From: Pseudomonas azotoformans
GTDB taxonomy: Bacteria; Pseudomonadota; Gammaproteobacteria; Pseudomonadales; Pseudomonadaceae
Direction of reading: 5' to 3'
DNA: 64,000 bases
NCBI RefSeq assembly: GCF_001579805.1
Contig: NZ_CP014546.1
Span: 4,774,001-4,838,000 of the forward strand
In this document: piece by piece, positions 48,375-57,914 of the stretch
Numbering within the stretch: position 1 is the stretch's first letter
How the letters are laid out: each line of letters starts with the position of its first letter
Made by a program: the position numbers and the translations under genes
The notes under the pieces: generated by a model
The model's database searches: none
The model's input: the letters and a program-made list of their open reading frames with translations, nothing else
Told to the model about the DNA's origin: nothing

Positions 48375-49478
48375 ATGCGCGCACGTCAATTGGGCATCAC
48401 GTTGGGGCTCGGCACGCCCGGTGAATGGAACGCCATTACCGATGTGCCCGGTGTCCGGGTCGGGCACAGCACGATCAAGACGCTGGTCGACGGCAAGCAC
48501 GTGCGCACTGGCGTCAGCGTGATCCAGCCGCGCGCCGGCGAAGCCCGCCAGCAACCGTGCTTCGCCGGTTATCACGTGCTCAATGGCAATGGTGATGCCA
48601 CCGGCCTTGAATGGATCAACGAAGCGGGGCTGTTGACCACGCCGTTGGCCATCACCAACACCCACAGCATCGGCATTGTGCGCGACAGCCTGATCGCCCT
48701 GGAACGCGAGCGCCTGGCAGACCCGGCGGTGTACTGGTGCATGCCGGTGGTGATGGAAACCTATGACGGCCTGCTCAACGACATCTGGGGCCAGCACGTC
48801 GGCCCCGAGCATGTGCGCGAAGCCGTGGACAACGCCGAAACCGGCCCGGTGCAGGAAGGCGCGGTCGGCGGCGGCACCGGCATGATCTGCCATGAATTCA
48901 AAGGCGGCATCGGCACGGCCTCGCGGCGCCTGCCGGCGGAACAGGGCGGCTGGACTGTCGGCGTGCTGGTGCAGGCCAACCATGGCAAGCGCCAGGAGTT
49001 GCGGGTGGATGGCTACCCGGTGGGGCGCCAGTTGATGGAGATTGCGTCGCCCTTTGCCGAGCAAGGCACGCCGGGCATGGGCTCGATCGTGGTGATCCTG
49101 GCCACCGACGCGCCGCTGTTGCCGCACCAATGCCAGCGCCTGGCGCAGCGCGCGTCCATCGGCATCGCCCGCACTGGCGGCGGCACCGAGGATTCCAGCG
49201 GTGACCTGTTCCTGGCCTTTGCCACCGGTAACCAGGATCTGCCGCCAGCGGATTATGGACGCAAGGGGCTGCCATTCAGCAGCGCGTTGCAGATGGTCAA
49301 CAACGATCATATTTCACCGCTGTTCAGCGCGGCGGCGGAGGCGGTGGAAGAGGCGATCATCAATGCGATCCTGGCCGGTGAGGACATGCTCACCGATCAA
49401 GGTGTGCAGGTACCCGGATTAGACGGTGAAACGCTGTTGGCGGTATTGCACAAGACGGGTTGGAGTGTGTCCCGGTAA
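48375..49478 (+). CDS. P1-family N-terminal-nucleophile aminopeptidase (DmpA/BapA-like)
   Basis: A 367-aa peptidase. The start at 48375 has AAGGAG five bases before; a GTG two codons upstream is in frame. DmpA-like enzymes cut themselves before a Ser to expose the nucleophile. Here the site should lie in TEDSSGDLFLAFAT, Ser275 (with Ser274 beside it). Early residues ITDVPGVRVGH and the NEAGLLTTPLAITNTHSIG segment match the family. There is no signal peptide, so it is cytoplasmic; it works on peptides, beta-peptides or amino amides taken up by the permease in the same operon. Confidence 0.9.
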   Translation: MRARQLGITLGLGTPGEWNAITDVPGVRVGHSTIKTLVDGKHVRTGVSVIQPRAGEARQQPCFAGYHVLNGNGDATGLEWINEAGLLTTPLAITNTHSIGIVRDSLIALERERLADPAVYWCMPVVMETYDGLLNDIWGQHVGPEHVREAVDNAETGPVQEGAVGGGTGMICHEFKGGIGTASRRLPAEQGGWTVGVLVQANHGKRQELRVDGYPVGRQLMEIASPFAEQGTPGMGSIVVILATDAPLLPHQCQRLAQRASIGIARTGGGTEDSSGDLFLAFATGNQDLPPADYGRKGLPFSSALQMVNNDHISPLFSAAAEAVEEAIINAILAGEDMLTDQGVQVPGLDGETLLAVLHKTGWSVSR

Positions 49479-49567
49479 TAGGGGGCACCTTAAGTTATTA
49501 ATACAAGTAGTGGCTGTTTAATGTTGCTAATGACACCCTGCCAATATATTGGATCCATTAATTAGCG

Positions 49568-49590
49568 ACGCCGCTCTACTTGAGCGGCGT
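49568..49590. terminator. Hairpin terminator after the peptidase gene
   Basis: ACGCCGCTC pairs with GAGCGGCGT around a TACTT loop, followed by a T-rich but broken tail (TAGTGCTATTT). Confidence 0.65.
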
Positions 49591-49828
49591 TAGTGCTATT
49601 TAATATTTAAATATGAGCCAGCTGTTTTTTGTCGGACAAAACCGCTGCCACCCAATAAACACGGCACAGGACTTAACTAAGTTGTTGTTCGAGTGGTTTA
49701 GAGTGCTGGAAAAGATGTAGACGAAAGATTTCAAGTTGTGTCAGTTTTCTTACGCCTTCAAAAGAGGCGAGTGATAGGACGATCTCGCCCGCGAGGTTCC
49801 TATCGAACAAAGACTGATGCACTTGCAA

Positions 49829-49838
49829 ACAAGGAAGT
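49829..49838 (+). promoter_or_regulatory. RsmA/RsmE (CsrA) binding motif covering the aprA ribosome site
   Basis: ACAAGGAAGT fits the full consensus A/U-CANGGANG-U/A and contains the Shine-Dalgarno AAGGA, seven bases before the aprA ATG. The Gac/Rsm system is known to control aprA translation in fluorescent pseudomonads, so this is the expected repressor site. Confidence 0.8.
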
Positions 49839-49844
49839 ACGTTT

Positions 49845-51293
49845 ATGTCAAAAGTTAAAGACAAGGCTATCGTGTCGGCGGCGCAAGCCAGCACCGCTTA
49901 CTCGCAAATCGATAGCTTCAGCCACCTGTATGACCGTGGCGGCAACCTCACGGTCAACGGTAAACCTTCGTTCTCGGTGGATCAGGCAGCTGACCACCTG
50001 TTGCGCGAGAACGCGGCTTATCGTGACCTGGATGGCAACGGCAAGATTGATCTGACCTACACCTTCCTCACCTCGGCGTCCTCGGCAACCATGAACAAAC
50101 ATGGCATCACCGGGTTCAGCCAGTTCAACACCCAGCAAAAAGCACAGGCCGTATTGGCCATGCAATCCTGGGCGGATGTGGCCAATGTGACCTTCACCGA
50201 GAAAGCCTCGGGCGGTGACTTCCACATGACGTTTGGCAACTACAGCGGTGGCCAGGACGGCGCGGCCGCGTTTGCCTACCTGCCGGGCACCAACGACAAG
50301 TACCACGAAAGCGGCCTGGACGGCACCTCCTGGTACCTGACCAACAGCAGTTACACGCCGAACAAAACGCCGGACCTGAACAACTACGGCCGCCAGACCC
50401 TGACCCACGAAATCGGCCATACCCTGGGCCTGGACCACCCTGGCGACTACAACGCCGGGACCGGTAACCCTTCCTACAAAGACGCGGACTATGGACAGGA
50501 CACGCGTGGCTACAGCGTCATGAGTTACTGGAGCGAGAGCAACACCAACCAGAACTTCAGCAAAGGCGGCGTCGAAGCCTACGCGTCCGGCCCGCTGATC
50601 GATGACATCGCAGCGATCCAGAAACTCTACGGCGCCAACTACAACACCCGCGCCGGTGACACCACCTACGGCTTCAACTCCAACACCGGGCGTGATTTCC
50701 TCAGCGCCACCTCGAATGCCGACAAGCTGGTGTTCTCGGTGTGGGACGGCGGTGGTAACGACACCTTGGACTTCTCCGGTTTCACCCAGAACCAGAAGAT
50801 CAACCTCAATGAAGCGTCGTTCTCCGACGTTGGCGGCCTGGTGGGCAACGTGTCCATCGCCAAGGGCGTGACCATCGAGAACGCCTTCGGCGGCGCCGGC
50901 AATGACTTGATCATCGGCAACAACGCGGCCAACGTGATCAAGGGTGGGGCCGGCAACGACATCATCTACGGCGGCGGCGGTGCGGACCAACTATGGGGCG
51001 GCGCGGGCAACGACACCTTTGTGTTCGGTGCCAGTTCCGATTCCAAGCCAGGCGCTGCGGACAAGATCTTTGACTTTATCTCGGGTTCGGACAAGATCGA
51101 TTTGTCGGGTATTACCAAGGGCGCAGGCCTGACCTTCGTCAATGCCTTCACCGGACATGCCGGCGATGCTGTACTGACCTATGCCGCAGGCACCAACCTG
51201 GGCACCTTGGCAGTGGACTTCTCCGGGCACGGCGTGGCGGACTTCCTCGTCACCACCGTCGGCCAGGCAGCTGTCAGCGACATCGTGGCGTAA
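49845..51293 (+). CDS. aprA: Serralysin-type alkaline metalloprotease AprA
   Basis: A 482-aa secreted zinc protease. The zinc motif [11 protein letters not shown] (about 189-199) and the Met-turn SVMSYW are intact; there is no Sec signal peptide, only a short propeptide. RTX calcium repeats of the GGAGNDxIxGxx type span about residues 345-395 ([34 protein letters not shown]). The C-terminal ~50 residues would hold the type I secretion signal. Exported by AprDEF encoded downstream. Translation is probably under Rsm control through the motif at its ribosome site. This enzyme is the main milk-spoilage and extracellular caseinolytic protease of P. fluorescens. Confidence 0.98.
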   Translation: MSKVKDKAIVSAAQASTAYSQIDSFSHLYDRGGNLTVNGKPSFSVDQAADHLLRENAAYRDLDGNGKIDLTYTFLTSASSATMNKHGITGFSQFNTQQKAQAVLAMQSWADVANVTFTEKASGGDFHMTFGNYSGGQDGAAAFAYLPGTNDKYHESGLDGTSWYLTNSSYTPNKTPDLNNYGRQTLTHEIGHTLGLDHPGDYNAGTGNPSYKDADYGQDTRGYSVMSYWSESNTNQNFSKGGVEAYASGPLIDDIAAIQKLYGANYNTRAGDTTYGFNSNTGRDFLSATSNADKLVFSVWDGGGNDTLDFSGFTQNQKINLNEASFSDVGGLVGNVSIAKGVTIENAFGGAGNDLIIGNNAANVIKGGAGNDIIYGGGGADQLWGGAGNDTFVFGASSDSKPGAADKIFDFISGSDKIDLSGITKGAGLTFVNAFTGHAGDAVLTYAAGTNLGTLAVDFSGHGVADFLVTTVGQAAVSDIVA

Positions 51294-51300
51294 TGCACGG

Positions 51301-51322
51301 GCGCGGCGCTTCGGCGCCGCGC
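51301..51322 (+). terminator. UUCG-loop hairpin between aprA and inh
   Basis: GCGCGGCGC, TTCG, GCGCCGCGC: a perfect nine-pair GC stem with the very stable UUCG tetraloop, directly after aprA, followed by only three T. Probably partial termination or 3'-end protection, giving more aprA than secretion-gene mRNA. Confidence 0.7.
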
Positions 51323-51342
51323 TTTAGCGATGGAGCGTGAAG

Positions 51343-51711
51343 ATGCAGCGTTTTTTCAAAGTGATCACCGGCGTGTTGCAGGTGATGTTCGTATCGGCAG
51401 GAGCCCACGTGATGGCGAGCAGTCTTGTATTACCCACCAGCGCCCAGTTGGCTGGCCACTGGCAATTGCACCAGCAGGATCAGGTGTGCGCACTGGACTT
51501 GCTGGAACAGGCGAATGCCTTGGGCGGCGACGTCGCCTGCGCGGCGCAATGGCTCGGTGAAAAACCACTGACCTGGACGCCGACACCGGATGGCATCTGG
51601 CTGATGAATGCCGAAGGCAGCGGGATAACCCACCTCAACCGAGAGCAAGAGGGCGAATATAAAGGTCGCACGCCTACCGGCCTGGAAGTTGTATTGCAAC
51701 GCACACCTTAG
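51343..51711 (+). CDS. inh: Periplasmic alkaline protease inhibitor Inh/AprI
   Basis: A 122-aa protein, ATG at 51343 with GGAG seven bases before (a GTG two codons upstream is in frame). The signal peptide ends near VMASS. The mature start SLVLPTSAQLAGHWQL is the family form, in which the N-terminal strand enters the AprA active-site cleft. The two cysteines of the conserved disulfide are in VCALDL and VACAAQW. It protects the periplasm from misdirected AprA. Lies between aprA and aprD, as in other pseudomonads. Confidence 0.93.
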   Translation: MQRFFKVITGVLQVMFVSAGAHVMASSLVLPTSAQLAGHWQLHQQDQVCALDLLEQANALGGDVACAAQWLGEKPLTWTPTPDGIWLMNAEGSGITHLNREQEGEYKGRTPTGLEVVLQRTP

Positions 51712-51813
51712 TTGTCGCTATAAGTTTATAACTGAATTTATTAGTTGACCGCTCCGTTGTTTGGGGCTGGGGAAACTATTGCGCGAAATTTGTTTCAGGG
51801 AAGATCAGAAGCC

Positions 51814-53565
51814 ATGGCGAAGTCCCATGCCGTCGCGCCGTTATTCAAGGCGTTGGGTGAGTACAAAAGTATCTTGATCAGTGTGGGTTGTTTCACCGCA
51901 TTGATTAACCTGCTGATGCTGGTGCCATCGATTTACATGCTGCAAGTGTATGACCGCGTGCTGTCCTCCCAGAATGAAACCACCCTGGTGATGTTGACGC
52001 TGATGGTCGTCGGCTTCTTTGCGTTTATTGGCACGCTTGAGGTGATCCGCAGCTTTATCGTGATCCGTATCGGCAGCCAGCTGGAGCGGCGTTTCAACCT
52101 GCGCGTGTACAAAGCCGCCTTCGAACGCAACTTGAAAAGCGGGCAGGGGCATGCAGGGCAATCCCTGGGCGATTTGACCCACATCCGCCAATTCATCACC
52201 GGGCCGGCGCTGTTCGCGTTTTTCGACGCGCCGTGGTTTCCCATCTACCTGTTTGTGATTTTCCTGTTCAACGTGTGGCTCGGCCTATTGGCCACCGCGG
52301 GCGCGGTGCTGTTGATCGGCCTCGCCTGTCTGAACGAATACCTGACCAAAAAACCGTTGGGCGAGGCCAGTGGTTATTCCCAACAATCCACGCAACTGGC
52401 CACCAGCCACTTGAACAATGCCGAGACCATCCAGGCCATGGGCATGCTCGGTGCGCTGCGCCAGCGCTGGTTTGCGGTGCATTCGCAGTTTCTCGGTTTA
52501 CAAAACAAGGCGAGTGACACCGGCTCGGTGGTGACGTCTTTGAGCAAATCCCTGCGCCTGTGCCTGCAATCGCTGGTGCTGGGCCTGGGGGCGTTGCTGG
52601 TGATCAAGGGCGATATGACCGCCGGGATGATGATCGCCGGTTCCATCCTGATGGGCCGGGTGCTCAGCCCCATCGACCAGTTGATTGCGGTGTGGAAGCA
52701 ATGGAGTTCGGCCAAGCTGGCCTACCAGCGGCTGGATGATTTATTGCGTGAGTTTGCGCCAGAAGTCGAGCAGATGAAGCTGCCGGCGCCCAAGGGCCAG
52801 GTCAGCTTCGAACAGGTCAGTGCAGGCCCGCCGGGGCGTCGGGTGGCGACCTTGCATCAAGTCAGCTTCAACCTCGGCGCGGGTGAAGTGCTCGGCGTTC
52901 TGGGTGCATCAGGCTCAGGCAAATCCACGCTGGCCCGTGTGCTGGTGGGCGTGTGGCCGACGCTGGCCGGGACGGTGCGCCTGGATGGCGCGGATATTCA
53001 CCGCTGGGACCGCGATGACCTCGGCCCCCACATCGGCTATCTGCCCCAGGACATCGAACTGTTCAGCGGCAGCATCGCCGACAACATCGCGCGTTTTCGC
53101 CAGGCTGATCCCGAACTTGTAGTACATGCCGCGCAGCAGGCTGGCGTGCATGAGCTGATCCTGCGCTTGCCCCAAGGCTACGACACGCTGTTGGGTGACA
53201 ACGGCGGCGGCCTGTCCGGCGGCCAGAAACAACGGGTGGCGTTGGCCCGCGCCCTGTACGGCGGGCCGCGCCTGATCGTGCTGGATGAGCCCAATTCCAA
53301 CCTCGACACCGTCGGCGAAGCCGCGCTGGCCAGTGCCATCGTGCAGATGAAAGCCCAGGGCAGCAGTGTGGTGCTGGTCACCCATCGCTCGTCGGCGCTG
53401 GCCCAGGCCGACAAATTGCTGGTGCTCAGCGAAGGGCATTTGCAGGCATTCGGCCCGAGCCAGGAAGTGCTGCGGGCGTTGTCCGGCCAGCAGGAGCCGC
53501 CCAAGGAGAAACCGGGCGTGAGTTTCAGTCGTCATTACCAGGCCGGAAGGAATCCAGGCGCATGA
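51814..53565 (+). CDS. aprD: Type I secretion ABC transporter AprD
   Basis: A 583-aa inner-membrane ABC protein; start at 51814 (MAKSHAVAPLFKAL), since residues encoded upstream of it are not conserved. Membrane domain about residues 20-310, then Walker A GASGSGKST, signature LSGGQKQRVALARAL and Walker B LIVLDEPNSNLD. There is no peptidase C39 domain, as expected for the PrtD/AprD branch that exports RTX proteins with C-terminal signals. It energises export of AprA and probably LipA. Its stop overlaps the aprE start (ATGA). Confidence 0.96.
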   Translation: MAKSHAVAPLFKALGEYKSILISVGCFTALINLLMLVPSIYMLQVYDRVLSSQNETTLVMLTLMVVGFFAFIGTLEVIRSFIVIRIGSQLERRFNLRVYKAAFERNLKSGQGHAGQSLGDLTHIRQFITGPALFAFFDAPWFPIYLFVIFLFNVWLGLLATAGAVLLIGLACLNEYLTKKPLGEASGYSQQSTQLATSHLNNAETIQAMGMLGALRQRWFAVHSQFLGLQNKASDTGSVVTSLSKSLRLCLQSLVLGLGALLVIKGDMTAGMMIAGSILMGRVLSPIDQLIAVWKQWSSAKLAYQRLDDLLREFAPEVEQMKLPAPKGQVSFEQVSAGPPGRRVATLHQVSFNLGAGEVLGVLGASGSGKSTLARVLVGVWPTLAGTVRLDGADIHRWDRDDLGPHIGYLPQDIELFSGSIADNIARFRQADPELVVHAAQQAGVHELILRLPQGYDTLLGDNGGGLSGGQKQRVALARALYGGPRLIVLDEPNSNLDTVGEAALASAIVQMKAQGSSVVLVTHRSSALAQADKLLVLSEGHLQAFGPSQEVLRALSGQQEPPKEKPGVSFSRHYQAGRNPGA

Positions 53566-54875
53566 GCAGCCTCACTGTTGAACCTCGCTTCAAAGAACAC
53601 GACGCCAATTTCTTCGCCCGCATGGGCTGGCTGCTGACGGTGGTCGGCGCGGGTGGCTTCTTCCTGTGGGCCAGCCTGGCGCCCTTGGACCAGGGCATTC
53701 CGGTGCAGGGCACGGTGGTGGTGTCGGGCAAGCGCAAGGCGGTGCAAACCCTGAGCCCCGGCGTGGTCAGCCGGATTCTGGTGAAGGAGGGCGAGCTTGT
53801 GAAACAAGGGCAGCCGTTGTTCCGCCTCGACCAGACCCAGCACCAGGCCGACGTGCAATCCTTGCAAGCCCAGTACCGCATGGCTTGGGCCAGCGTGGCG
53901 CGCTGGCAGAGCGAGCGCGACAACCAGGCCAGCATCCGCTTTCCGGCTGAACTGAGTGCCAATCCCGACCCGGCCCTGGCGCTGGTGCTGGAAGGCCAGC
54001 GCCAATTGTTCAGCAGCCGTCGTGAGGCCTTTGCCCGTGAGCAGGCGGGTATCCGTGCCAATATCGACGGCGCCACCGCGCAGTTGGGCGGCATGCGCCG
54101 CGCCCGCAGCGACCTGACCGCCCAGGCCCAGTCCCTGCGTGATCAATTGAGCAACTTGCAACCCTTGGCCGACAACGGCTACATCCCGCGCAACCGGCTG
54201 ATGGACTACCAACGGCAGTTGTCCCAGGTGCAACAGGACCTGGCGCAGAACACCGGTGAAAGTGGCCGGGTCGAACAGGGCATTCTTGAATCGCGTCTGA
54301 AACTGCAACAGCACAGCGAGGAATACCAGAAGGAAGTGCGCAGCCAGTTGGCCGACGCGCAATTGCGCAGCCTGACCCTTGAACAGCAACTCACCTCCGC
54401 CGGGTTCGACCTGCAACACAGTGAAATCAATGCCCCGGCGGATGGCATCGCGGTCAATCTCAGCGTGCACACCGAAGGCGCCGTAGTGCGTGCCGGTGAA
54501 ACCCTGTTGGAGATCGTGCCCCAGGACACGCGCCTGGAAGTGGAAGGGCGTTTGCCGGTGCATTTGGTCGACAAGGTCGGCACGCACTTGCCGGTCGATA
54601 TCCTGTTCACCGCCTTCAACCAGAGCCGCACACCGCGTGTGCCGGGGGAGGTCAGCCTGATTTCCGCCGACCAGCTGCTCGATGAAAAAACCGGCGCGGC
54701 CTACTACGTGCTGCGCACCACGGTCAGCGAAGCGGCGTTGGAAAAACTCCACGGTTTGGTGATCAAACCCGGCATGCCCGCCGAGATGTTCGTTCGCACC
54801 GGCGAGCGCTCGCTGCTCAATTACCTGTTCAAGCCGCTGCTCGACCGCGCCGGCTCCGCGTTGACCGAGGAATAG
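53562..54875 (+). CDS. aprE: Type I secretion periplasmic adaptor AprE
   Basis: A 437-aa HlyD-family membrane fusion protein. A single N-terminal membrane segment (about 20-42, WLLTVVGAGGFFLWASLAP) is followed by a biotinyl-lipoyl half (GTVVVSGKRKAVQTLSPGVVSRILVKEG), a long coiled coil (about 95-290), the returning half-motif (NAPADGIAVNLSVHTEGAVV) and the beta-barrel end. It bridges AprD and AprF across the periplasm. Overlaps aprD by four bases; aprF starts two bases after its stop. Confidence 0.96.
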   Translation: MSSLTVEPRFKEHDANFFARMGWLLTVVGAGGFFLWASLAPLDQGIPVQGTVVVSGKRKAVQTLSPGVVSRILVKEGELVKQGQPLFRLDQTQHQADVQSLQAQYRMAWASVARWQSERDNQASIRFPAELSANPDPALALVLEGQRQLFSSRREAFAREQAGIRANIDGATAQLGGMRRARSDLTAQAQSLRDQLSNLQPLADNGYIPRNRLMDYQRQLSQVQQDLAQNTGESGRVEQGILESRLKLQQHSEEYQKEVRSQLADAQLRSLTLEQQLTSAGFDLQHSEINAPADGIAVNLSVHTEGAVVRAGETLLEIVPQDTRLEVEGRLPVHLVDKVGTHLPVDILFTAFNQSRTPRVPGEVSLISADQLLDEKTGAAYYVLRTTVSEAALEKLHGLVIKPGMPAEMFVRTGERSLLNYLFKPLLDRAGSALTEE

Positions 54876-54877
54876 AC

Positions 54878-56207
54878 ATGAAGTACATGTTTATCGCCTT
54901 GCTGTTGACCAGCGCCAGTGCCCAGGCCGCCATGGGCCCGTTTGATGTGTACGAACAGGCTTTGCGCAACGACCCGGTGTTCCTCGGAGCGATCAAGGAG
55001 CGCGACGCCGGCCTGGAAAACCGCGCCATCGGCCGCGCCGGGCTGTTGCCCAAGCTCTCGTACAACTACAACAAGGGCCGCAACAATTCACAGGCCACCT
55101 TGCCGGACGGGCGCGGCGGCAATTACCACGATGACCGCAACTACAACAGCTACGGCTCCACCTTCAGCCTGCAACAACCGCTGTTCGACTACGAGGCCTA
55201 CGCCAACTACCGCAAAGGCGTGGCCCAGGCGCTGTTTGCCGACGAAAGCTTTCGCGACAAGAGCCAGGCGTTGCTGGTGCGCGTGCTGACCTATTACACC
55301 CAGGCCTTGTTTGCCCAGGACCAGATCGACATCGCCCGCGCGAAGAAGAAGGCGTTCGAGCAGCAGTTCCAGCAGAACCAGCATTTGTTCCAGCAAGGCG
55401 AGGGCACTCGCACCGACATCCTGGAAGCTGAATCACGCTATGAACTGGCCACCGCCGAAGAGATCCAGGCCTTGGATGAACAGGACGCGTCCCTGCGGGA
55501 GCTGGGCGCACTGATTGGCGTGCAAAGCGTCAACATCCACGACCTGGCCCCGCTGAATCAGGGCTTTGCCGCCTTCACCCTGACGCCGGCCAACTACGAC
55601 ACTTGGCATGAACTGGCGATCAGCAATAACCCTACGCTCGCCTCCCAGCGCCAGGCGTTGGAAGTGGCGCGTTATGAAGTGGAACGCAACCGCGCCGGGC
55701 ACCTGCCCAAGGTCACGGCCTATGCCAGCTCGCGCCAGCAGGAGTCCGACAGCGGCAACACCTACAACCAGCGCTATGACACCAACACCATCGGCGTCGA
55801 AGTCAGCCTGCCGCTGTATGCCGGTGGCGGTATCTTCGCGTCCACGCGCCAGGCCAGCCGCGCCATGGAGCAGGCCCGAGTACGAACTGGAGGGGAAGAC
55901 CCGCGAAACCCTGATCGAACTGCGTCGGCAGTTCAGCGCCTGCCTGTCGGGGGTAAGCAAGTTGCGTGCGTATCAGAAGGCCTTGGTGTCGGCCGAAGCG
56001 CTGGTGGTGTCGACCCAGCAAAGCATCCTGGGGGGCGAGCGGGTCAACCTGGATGCGCTGAACGCCGAACAGCAGCTCTACAGCACGCGGCGCGACCTGG
56101 CCCAGGCGCGGTACGACTACCTGATGGCCTGGACCAAATTGCATTACTACGCCGGCAACCTGCGCGATACCGACCTGGCCAAGGTGGATGAGGCGTTTGG
56201 GCGTTGA
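54878..56207 (+). pseudogene. aprF: Type I secretion outer membrane protein AprF, frameshifted
   Basis: TolC-family outer membrane channel. From 54878 the frame gives a signal peptide (cleavage near AQAAMG) and about 333 normal residues, up to ASRAMEQA near 55875. The continuing frame then becomes nonsense until 56191, while the family sequence resumes in the +1 frame as YELEGKTRETLIELRRQFS and runs to the proper end VDEAFGR at 56207. A two-base loss in a CGCG-like spot or a one-base gain near 55875-55881 explains it. Translated as is, the protein loses the last ~110 residues, including part of the second helical barrel half. A real mutation would impair AprA and LipA secretion unless another TolC substitutes; an assembly error is the alternative. 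No homopolymer is present at the site. Confidence 0.88.
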
Positions 56208-56242
56208 TTTTGGGTGTTCACAACAATAAGAGAGGCACTGAC

Positions 56243-57655
56243 ATGGGTATCTTTGACTATAAAAACCTCGGCACCGAGGGTTCCAAGGCGTTGTTCGCCG
56301 ACGCGATGGCGATCACGCTGTATTCCTATCACAACCTGGACAACGGCTTTGCCGTGGGTTACCAGCACAATGGCCTGGGGCTGGGCTTGCCGGCCACGTT
56401 GGTCGGCGCGTTGCTCGGCAGTACGGATTCCCAGGGCGTGATCCCCGGCATTCCCTGGAACCCGGATTCGGAAAAAGCCGCGCTGGACGCGGTGCAAAAG
56501 GCCGGTTGGACGCCTATCAGCGCCAGCACCCTGGGCTACGGTGGCAAGGTCGATGCGCGAGGGACGTTCTTCGGTGAGAAGGCCGGCTACACCACGGCCC
56601 AGGTCGAGGTGTTGGGCAAGTACGATGACGCCGGAAAACTGCTGGAAATCGGCATCGGCTTTCGCGGAACCTCAGGGCCTCGGGAAACCTTGATCAGCGA
56701 TTCCATCGGCGACCTGGTCAGTGACCTGCTGGCCGCACTGGGCCCCAAGGATTACGCCAAGAATTATGCCGGGGAGGCCTTTGGCGGTTTGCTCAAGAAC
56801 GTTGCTGACTATGCCAGCGCCCACGGTTTGAGCGGCAAGGACGTGGTGGTCAGCGGCCACAGCCTGGGCGGGCTGGCCGTCAACAGCATGGCGGATCTGA
56901 GCAACAGCAAATGGGCCGGCTTCTACAAGGATGCCAACTACGTGGCCTATGCGTCACCGACCCAAAGTGCCGGCGACAAGGTGCTGAATATCGGTTATGA
57001 AAATGACCCGGTGTTCCGTGCGCTGGATGGCGCGTCCTTCAACCTGTCCTCCCTGGGCGTGCATGACAAGCCTCATGAGTCGACCACCGACAATATCGTC
57101 AGCTTCAACGACCACTACGCCTCGACGTTGTGGAATGTGCTGCCATTTTCCATTGTCAACTTGCCGACCTGGATCTCGCACCTGCCCACGGGTTATGGCG
57201 ATGGCCTGACGCGGGTGCTGGAGTCAGGTTTCTACGAGCAGATGACCCGTGATTCCACGGTGATTGTCGCCAACCTGTCGGACCCGGCGCGGGCCAATAC
57301 TTGGGTGCAGGATCTCAACCGCAATGCCGAACCGCACAAAGGTAATACTTTCATCATTGGCAGCGACGGCAATGACCTGATCCAGGGCGGCAAGGGCGCG
57401 GATTTTATCGAGGGCGGCAAGGGCAATGACACGATCCGCGATAACAGCGGGCACAACACCTTTCTGTTCAGCGGGCATTTCGGCCAGGACCGGGTGATTG
57501 GCTATCAATCGACGGACACGCTGGTGTTCAAGGATGTGCAGGGCAGTGTGGATTACCGTGAGCACGGTGGGGATACGGTGATCAGTGTGGGCGGGGATTC
57601 GGTGACACTGGTTGGGGTGAGCGGATGGTCGGGGGAGGGTGTTGTCATCGTCTGA
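56243..57655 (+). CDS. lipA: Extracellular lipase, family I.3 (LipA), type I secreted
   Basis: A 470-aa lipase; start at 56243 (MGIFDYKNLGTEGSKALF), the standard N-terminus; upstream residues from 56204 are not part of it. The nucleophile elbow is GHSLGG with Ser near 207. RTX repeats GSDGNDLIQGGKGADFIEGG, GKGNDTI and a C-terminal hydrophobic end (VVIV) mark a calcium-dependent type I substrate without a signal peptide. Exported through AprDEF. In many P. fluorescens genomes one or two autotransporter protease genes sit between aprF and lipA; here lipA follows aprF directly. Terminated by a strong hairpin. Confidence 0.95.
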   Translation: MGIFDYKNLGTEGSKALFADAMAITLYSYHNLDNGFAVGYQHNGLGLGLPATLVGALLGSTDSQGVIPGIPWNPDSEKAALDAVQKAGWTPISASTLGYGGKVDARGTFFGEKAGYTTAQVEVLGKYDDAGKLLEIGIGFRGTSGPRETLISDSIGDLVSDLLAALGPKDYAKNYAGEAFGGLLKNVADYASAHGLSGKDVVVSGHSLGGLAVNSMADLSNSKWAGFYKDANYVAYASPTQSAGDKVLNIGYENDPVFRALDGASFNLSSLGVHDKPHESTTDNIVSFNDHYASTLWNVLPFSIVNLPTWISHLPTGYGDGLTRVLESGFYEQMTRDSTVIVANLSDPARANTWVQDLNRNAEPHKGNTFIIGSDGNDLIQGGKGADFIEGGKGNDTIRDNSGHNTFLFSGHFGQDRVIGYQSTDTLVFKDVQGSVDYREHGGDTVISVGGDSVTLVGVSGWSGEGVVIV

Positions 57656-57661
57656 CAGACA

Positions 57662-57686
57662 CATGTGGGGGCCAGGCCCCCACATG
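57662..57686. terminator. Strong hairpin between lipA and the lipoprotein gene
   Basis: CATGTGGGGGCC, A, GGCCCCCACATG: a perfect 12-base dyad immediately after lipA, between convergent genes. Confidence 0.8.
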
Positions 57687-57695
57687 ATTGCTCAA

Positions 57696-57914
57696 TCAGT
57701 CTTCCTTGCGCACGGTGGCCACATCGTCGGCCTTAACCCGTACACGCTTGCCGGCGATATCAGTGAATTCGTAGAAACCGTCGGCGGTCTTGGTTTTCGG
57801 GGTGTCCTTGGTCAAATACTGTGTGCCGTTTTGCAGCGTCACTACGGTCTGCGTCGCGCAACCGGCCAATACCAGAAAAGTGAGTGCAACCAGTGGCAGA
57901 CCCAAATTCTTCAT
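57696..57914 (-). CDS. Small YgdI/YgdR-type lipoprotein
   Basis: A 72-aa protein from the ATG at 57914. The lipobox VLAGC is at about residues 14-18, after a short hydrophobic signal. The mature part (TQTVVTLQNGTQYLTKDTPK... ) matches the small SH3-like YgdI/YgdR lipoprotein domain. With no Asp at +2 (Ala follows Cys) it should go to the outer membrane. Function unknown; single gene, convergent with lipA. Confidence 0.88.
   Translation of the reverse strand: MKNLGLPLVALTFLVLAGCATQTVVTLQNGTQYLTKDTPKTKTADGFYEFTDIAGKRVRVKADDVATVRKED

Larger units (their letters stand above)
49479..49844. other. Intergenic region upstream of aprA
   Basis: This 366-base stretch holds the terminator of the preceding operon (49568-49590), an AT-rich segment around 49595-49680 that may carry the aprA promoter, and the untranslated leader of aprA ending in the RsmA-type motif. 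No open frame here is convincing. A sigma-70 or other promoter could not be placed reliably. Confidence 0.6.

Noticed and set aside
46923..49310. 795-aa minus-strand open frame opposite the permease and P1 peptidase
   Set aside because: It is His-, Gln- and Arg-rich without any domain. The plus-strand genes explain the region.
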